Shown here: positions 61,491 through 64,000 of the stretch, one piece after another | Position numbering within the stretch: the first letter of the stretch is position 1 | How the letters are laid out: every line of letters begins with the position of its first letter | Assembly: GCA_014138645.1 (NCBI GenBank) | Contig: JACJIB010000010.1 | Location: 1-64,000, forward strand | Source of the DNA: Methylorubrum thiocyanatum | GTDB lineage: Bacteria; Pseudomonadota; Alphaproteobacteria; Rhizobiales; Beijerinckiaceae | Direction of reading: 5' to 3' | DNA: 64,000 nt | Program-made: the position numbers and the translations under genes | The notes under the pieces: generated by a model | The model's database searches: none | Told to the model about the DNA's origin: nothing | The model's input: the letters and a program-made list of their open reading frames with translations, nothing else

Positions 61491-61496
61491 AGCCCT

Positions 61497-62558
61497 CTAC
61501 CCCTCCCAGACCTGTCCTGGCCGCAAGGCCAGGAACCGCTCCGGCCGCAACGCGGCCGCCGTCAGCGCCTCGGCCAGCGCCTCGACGGGACGCTCGATGC
61601 CCTCGTCGGTGAGCTTGAAGGTGCCCCAGTGGTGCCCGAGCGCCTGATCGGCGCCGAGCAATTGCAGGGCCTCCACCGCGTCGGCCGGGTTCATGTGCTG
61701 GGGCTGCATGAACCAGCGCGGCTCGTAGGCGCCGATCGGCAGGGTCGCGAGCCGGGGCGGGCCGAACCGGGCGCGGATCTCGCGGAAGATCGTGCCGTCG
61801 CCCAGTCCCGTATCGCCGACATGGTAGTGCACCCCGCGCGGCGTGGTCAGCACGAAGGCGCACCACAGCGCCATGCGCCGGTCGTTGAGGCCGCGGGCCG
61901 ACCAGTGGTTGGCGGGGGTCAGGTGCGCGCTGATCCCCGAGCCGAGATCGACCGACTCGCCCCAGTCGCGGGTCTCGACATGCATCGTCTCGTCGTAGCC
62001 GCGCAGGATCGCGTCGTTGCCGAGGGGGGCCACGATCAGCGGCTGATGGTCCTGCCAGAGCCGGGCGACGGTGGGGCCGTCGAGATGGTCGTAGTGGTTG
62101 TGGGTGATCAGCACCGCGTCGATTGGCGGGAGATCCGCATAGGCGATACCGGGCGGGTTCACCCTTTTCGGGCCGGCGAAGCGGACCGGACTCGCGCGCC
62201 GCGCAAAGACCGGATCGACCAGGATGTTGCGGCCGGCGACCTGGAACAGGTAGCTCGCATGCCCGATCAGCACGACGCGAAAGTCCTCGACCCGCTCCGG
62301 CGGCTTGTCCGCCGGAAACGGGCTCGGAAAGCGCGCCGGCCAAGCCTCGGGCTTGCCGGTCCGGCGCCAGCGGGCGAGGTCGCCGAGGGATTTGTCGGGG
62401 GGCTGGTCGGCGGTGTGGAAGCGCAGGCCGTCGAAATGATCGCTCTTGGGCCCGCGGTAATAGGGGTTCCGGCCCCGGCGATGGGCGGCATAGCCGACGC
62501 CGCCAAGGGTCATCACCGTGGCCGCGCTGGCGACCGTGAGCAGGCCACGCTTCTTCAT
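61497..62558 (-). CDS. MBL-fold metal-dependent hydrolase (RomA/NAPE-PLD-like)
   Basis: 353 residues. An N-terminal membrane anchor or signal (LLTVASAATVMTLGGVGYAAH) is followed by NPYYRGPKSDHFDGLRFH and a metallo-beta-lactamase fold with the dinuclear site ITHNHYDHLDG, further His/Asp in HLTPANHWSARG and HVGDTGLGDG, and GHHWGTFKLTDEG. This pattern matches the RomA/NAPE-PLD-like outer family, whose bacterial substrate is unknown. Start ATG at 62558. Convergent with the exporter gene, six bases apart. Confidence 0.88.
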   Translation of the reverse strand: MKKRGLLTVASAATVMTLGGVGYAAHRRGRNPYYRGPKSDHFDGLRFHTADQPPDKSLGDLARWRRTGKPEAWPARFPSPFPADKPPERVEDFRVVLIGHASYLFQVAGRNILVDPVFARRASPVRFAGPKRVNPPGIAYADLPPIDAVLITHNHYDHLDGPTVARLWQDHQPLIVAPLGNDAILRGYDETMHVETRDWGESVDLGSGISAHLTPANHWSARGLNDRRMALWCAFVLTTPRGVHYHVGDTGLGDGTIFREIRARFGPPRLATLPIGAYEPRWFMQPQHMNPADAVEALQLLGADQALGHHWGTFKLTDEGIERPVEALAEALTAAALRPERFLALRPGQVWEG

Positions 62559-62607
62559 ACGGCCAAGATGGCCCGCCCGCCTTGCGGTTCAAGCGCGGCG
62601 AGGGGCC

Positions 62608-63693
62608 TCAGGAGCGCCAGCGCAGCTCCTGGCGCGTCAGCGGGTTGGCGAACGGCCGACCCTCGCGGGCGGCTTCCAGGGCCTCGCGCTTGAGGCGGAA
62701 GTACCATTGCGAGGGCAGATCGCCCTGGCCGAGCAGCACCATGGTCGGCTTGCGGTCGAGGCCGGCCTGCGCGTGCTGGAGCACCTGCTGATCCTGGGTC
62801 AGGAACTGGCGCATCAGCGGCCGGGCGATCGGCTTCAGCAGGTTGAGCGCGGGCATGCTCCAGTAGAGCGCGTTGGTCAGCATGGTCCGGTTCGGGCCCA
62901 TCGGCGTGGCGAAGGTGTAGTTCGCCACCCGCTTCGTACCCGCCTTGATCCGCTCCAGCCGGACACCGGGCAGGCGGAACTCGATCTCGACCTCCGGCGC
63001 GCCGCCGAGCAGGCGGTAGACCGGCGAACTCGTCGTGGTGGCGTGGCTCGTCATGACGAAGCCGTGCGGCACGGGCTGGAAGGTCTTCACCTTCTCCCGC
63101 AGCTCCTTGGAGGGCCGGAACCACCACGTGTCGTGGACGAAGGCGACGTGGCCGGGATCGACAAGGCTGAGCGTCGTCAGGTCGAAAGAGGCCTCGACCT
63201 CGAGTTCGAGCACGAGGCAGCCCGCCGGCTCGAAATCGAGCGAGGGCACCGCCGGCACCGCCTCCGGGTTGGAGGGGCCGAGATGCGGGTTGACCCAGAG
63301 GAAGCCGGCGCTCTCGACGATGGGAAAGCGCTGCACGGCGATGCGCGAGAAGTCGGAGGCATCGTGCTCGGAAAGGGTCGGCACGTCGCGGCAGCGCCCA
63401 TCGGTGCCGAAGCGCCAGCCGTGGAACGGGCACATCAGCGTGTCGCCGTCGAACTTGCCCTTGGACAGCGCCATGCCGCGATGAGGGCAGCGGTCGCGCA
63501 GCGCGAACAGGGCGCCGTCCTTGCCCCGGCCGAGCACCACCTGCTCGCCGTTGAGCGCCACCGCCCGCATCTTCCCGCCCGCGACCGCGGAGGCTTGGCC
63601 GGCGCAGTACCACGCGTTCGGCAGCGGCTCGCGCATGGCACGCGGATCGAGAGCGTCGTCGGTGGAAACGCGCGGGGCGGCGGCGGAGGACAT
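62608..63693 (-). CDS. Rieske 2Fe-2S aromatic ring-hydroxylating oxygenase, large subunit
   Basis: 361 residues. The Rieske cluster ligands are in CPHRGMALSKGKFDGDTLM and CPFHGW (C-x-H ... C-x2-H). The catalytic domain has the mononuclear iron site in SLVDPGHVAFVHDTWW. The layout matches single-component oxygenases of the vanillate demethylase/PobA-like group; the substrate is unknown and no reductase gene is nearby. The ATG at 63693 is chosen (MSSAAAPRVSTDD); upstream codons look non-coding. It may share a transcript with the MBL hydrolase 50 bases downstream. Confidence 0.9.
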   Translation of the reverse strand: MSSAAAPRVSTDDALDPRAMREPLPNAWYCAGQASAVAGGKMRAVALNGEQVVLGRGKDGALFALRDRCPHRGMALSKGKFDGDTLMCPFHGWRFGTDGRCRDVPTLSEHDASDFSRIAVQRFPIVESAGFLWVNPHLGPSNPEAVPAVPSLDFEPAGCLVLELEVEASFDLTTLSLVDPGHVAFVHDTWWFRPSKELREKVKTFQPVPHGFVMTSHATTTSSPVYRLLGGAPEVEIEFRLPGVRLERIKAGTKRVANYTFATPMGPNRTMLTNALYWSMPALNLLKPIARPLMRQFLTQDQQVLQHAQAGLDRKPTMVLLGQGDLPSQWYFRLKREALEAAREGRPFANPLTRQELRWRS

Positions 63694-63870
63694 GATGTCG
63701 AGAAGCCCGATGCTGACGGGCGCCCTCTTTAGGCCTCCCGCCGCCGGTCGGCCAGCAGGGGCGTGAGCGCCACATTGTGCACCGCGGCGAGACAACGCAC
63801 CGGATCGGCCGCGAGGGGCCTTTCGCGCGGCGGAATTCCTCCCTACCTTGGGCTCATCCGCAACGAACGA

Positions 63871-63884
63871 AAGGAGGTGATCCA
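63871..63884 (+). promoter_or_regulatory. Extended perfect Shine-Dalgarno sequence
   Basis: AAGGAGGTGATCC (63871-63883), with a further A before it at 63870, is fully complementary to the 3' end of 16S rRNA (GGATCACCTCCTTT) over 14 bases. It ends one base before a GTG at 63885. Such a complete match is far stronger than any other ribosome site in the window. Confidence 0.75.
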
Positions 63885-63953
63885 GTGTCTCATTGTCATC
63901 AGCCGTCGCCGACGACCAAGGCCTGGACCGTTACCTCCGGCGTGTGCGCCTAA
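63885..63953 (+). CDS. Putative 22-codon leader peptide
   Basis: GTG start right behind the extended Shine-Dalgarno, 22 codons, TAA stop at 63951-63953. Peptide: MSHCHQPSPTTKAWTVTSGV then Cys-Ala. It has two Cys and two His near the ends. Codons 17-18 contain ACCTCC (63933-63938), complementary to the GGAGGT of its own ribosome site, so the mRNA can fold back on it; an upstream CCTCCC (63838-63843) offers a competing pairing. This looks like a leader ORF controlling a gene beyond the window edge. No family is recognised, and translation is inferred, not shown. Confidence 0.5.
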   Translation: MSHCHQPSPTTKAWTVTSGVCA

Positions 63954-64000
63954 CGCATTCGCGGGATTACGACAGGTTTCGTCGGACTGACCGGTTCGAC

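Noticed and set aside
63868..63887. Resemblance of the minus strand to the 3' end of 16S rRNA (CTGGATCACCTCCTTTC)
   Set aside because: Only the last 17 or so bases match; sequence further 5' on that strand does not resemble 16S, so this is an extended Shine-Dalgarno, not an rRNA gene.
63763..63990. A 75-codon frame reading through the extended ribosome site at the right edge
   Set aside because: It reads the Shine-Dalgarno as codons (KEVIQ) and becomes Arg/Pro-rich; the short ORF behind that site in another frame is the better candidate.

Overview
This is a GC-rich (roughly 70%) chromosomal segment of an alphaproteobacterium of the order Hyphomicrobiales (Rhizobiales). Gene styles fit Methylobacterium/Methylorubrum best. 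The order-level call rests on a flagellar locus laid out as in Sinorhizobium (flgBC-fliE-flgG-flgA-flgI-motE-flgH-fliL-fliP, motB-motC-fliK, Rem/FtcR), an ActS/ActR redox two-component pair, a DnaG whose zinc ligands have decayed, and carA facing a yqeY-dnaG-rpoD block. The genus is an inference: no methanol-oxidation gene lies in the window. I saw no tRNA, rRNA, CRISPR array, prophage or insertion sequence.

Layout. 0.2-9 kb: a DUF2244 membrane protein, endonuclease III (nth), purC, two tandem paralogous family 2 glycosyltransferases, secreted proteins (one IalB type), a hairpin-rich intergenic spacer and a YgjP-type metallopeptidase. 9-14 kb: intracellular PHA depolymerase, the actS-actR redox regulators, a small membrane protein, purS-purQ. 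14-19 kb, minus strand: apt, an inositol monophosphatase family gene, and a thiO-thiS-thiG-thiE operon behind a clear TPP riboswitch. 19-25 kb: a chemoreceptor, a class III nucleotide cyclase, a small secreted protein, an AraC regulator and an MFS transporter. 25-34 kb: rpoD and dnaG, two exported beta-propeller genes, yqeY, carA and a small membrane protein. 34-37 kb: a large heparinase II/III-like protein.

37-58 kb is a flagellar locus. The plus-strand half encodes rod, ring, export and motor parts (flgB to fliP, then fliF, fliH, motB, motC, fliK and a lytic transglycosylase). The minus-strand half encodes motA, fliM, a small membrane protein, fliN, fliG, flhB, an unknown gene and the OmpR-like activator ftcR/rem. 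A minus-strand ParE-type toxin-antitoxin pair sits between fliP and fliF, and a small PepSY-like gene interrupts the minus-strand set. 58.5-64 kb: hslV-hslU, an EamA exporter, an MBL-fold hydrolase, a Rieske oxygenase, and at the right edge a 22-codon open frame behind a perfect 14-base ribosome-binding site.

Most of the window is ordinary core genome. The points most worth checking are the leader-like micro-ORF at the right edge, an apparent frame break at the start of the upstream glycosyltransferase, the toxin-antitoxin pair inside the flagellar locus, the unknown flagellar-locus gene next to flhB, and the tandem repeats just upstream of dnaG.
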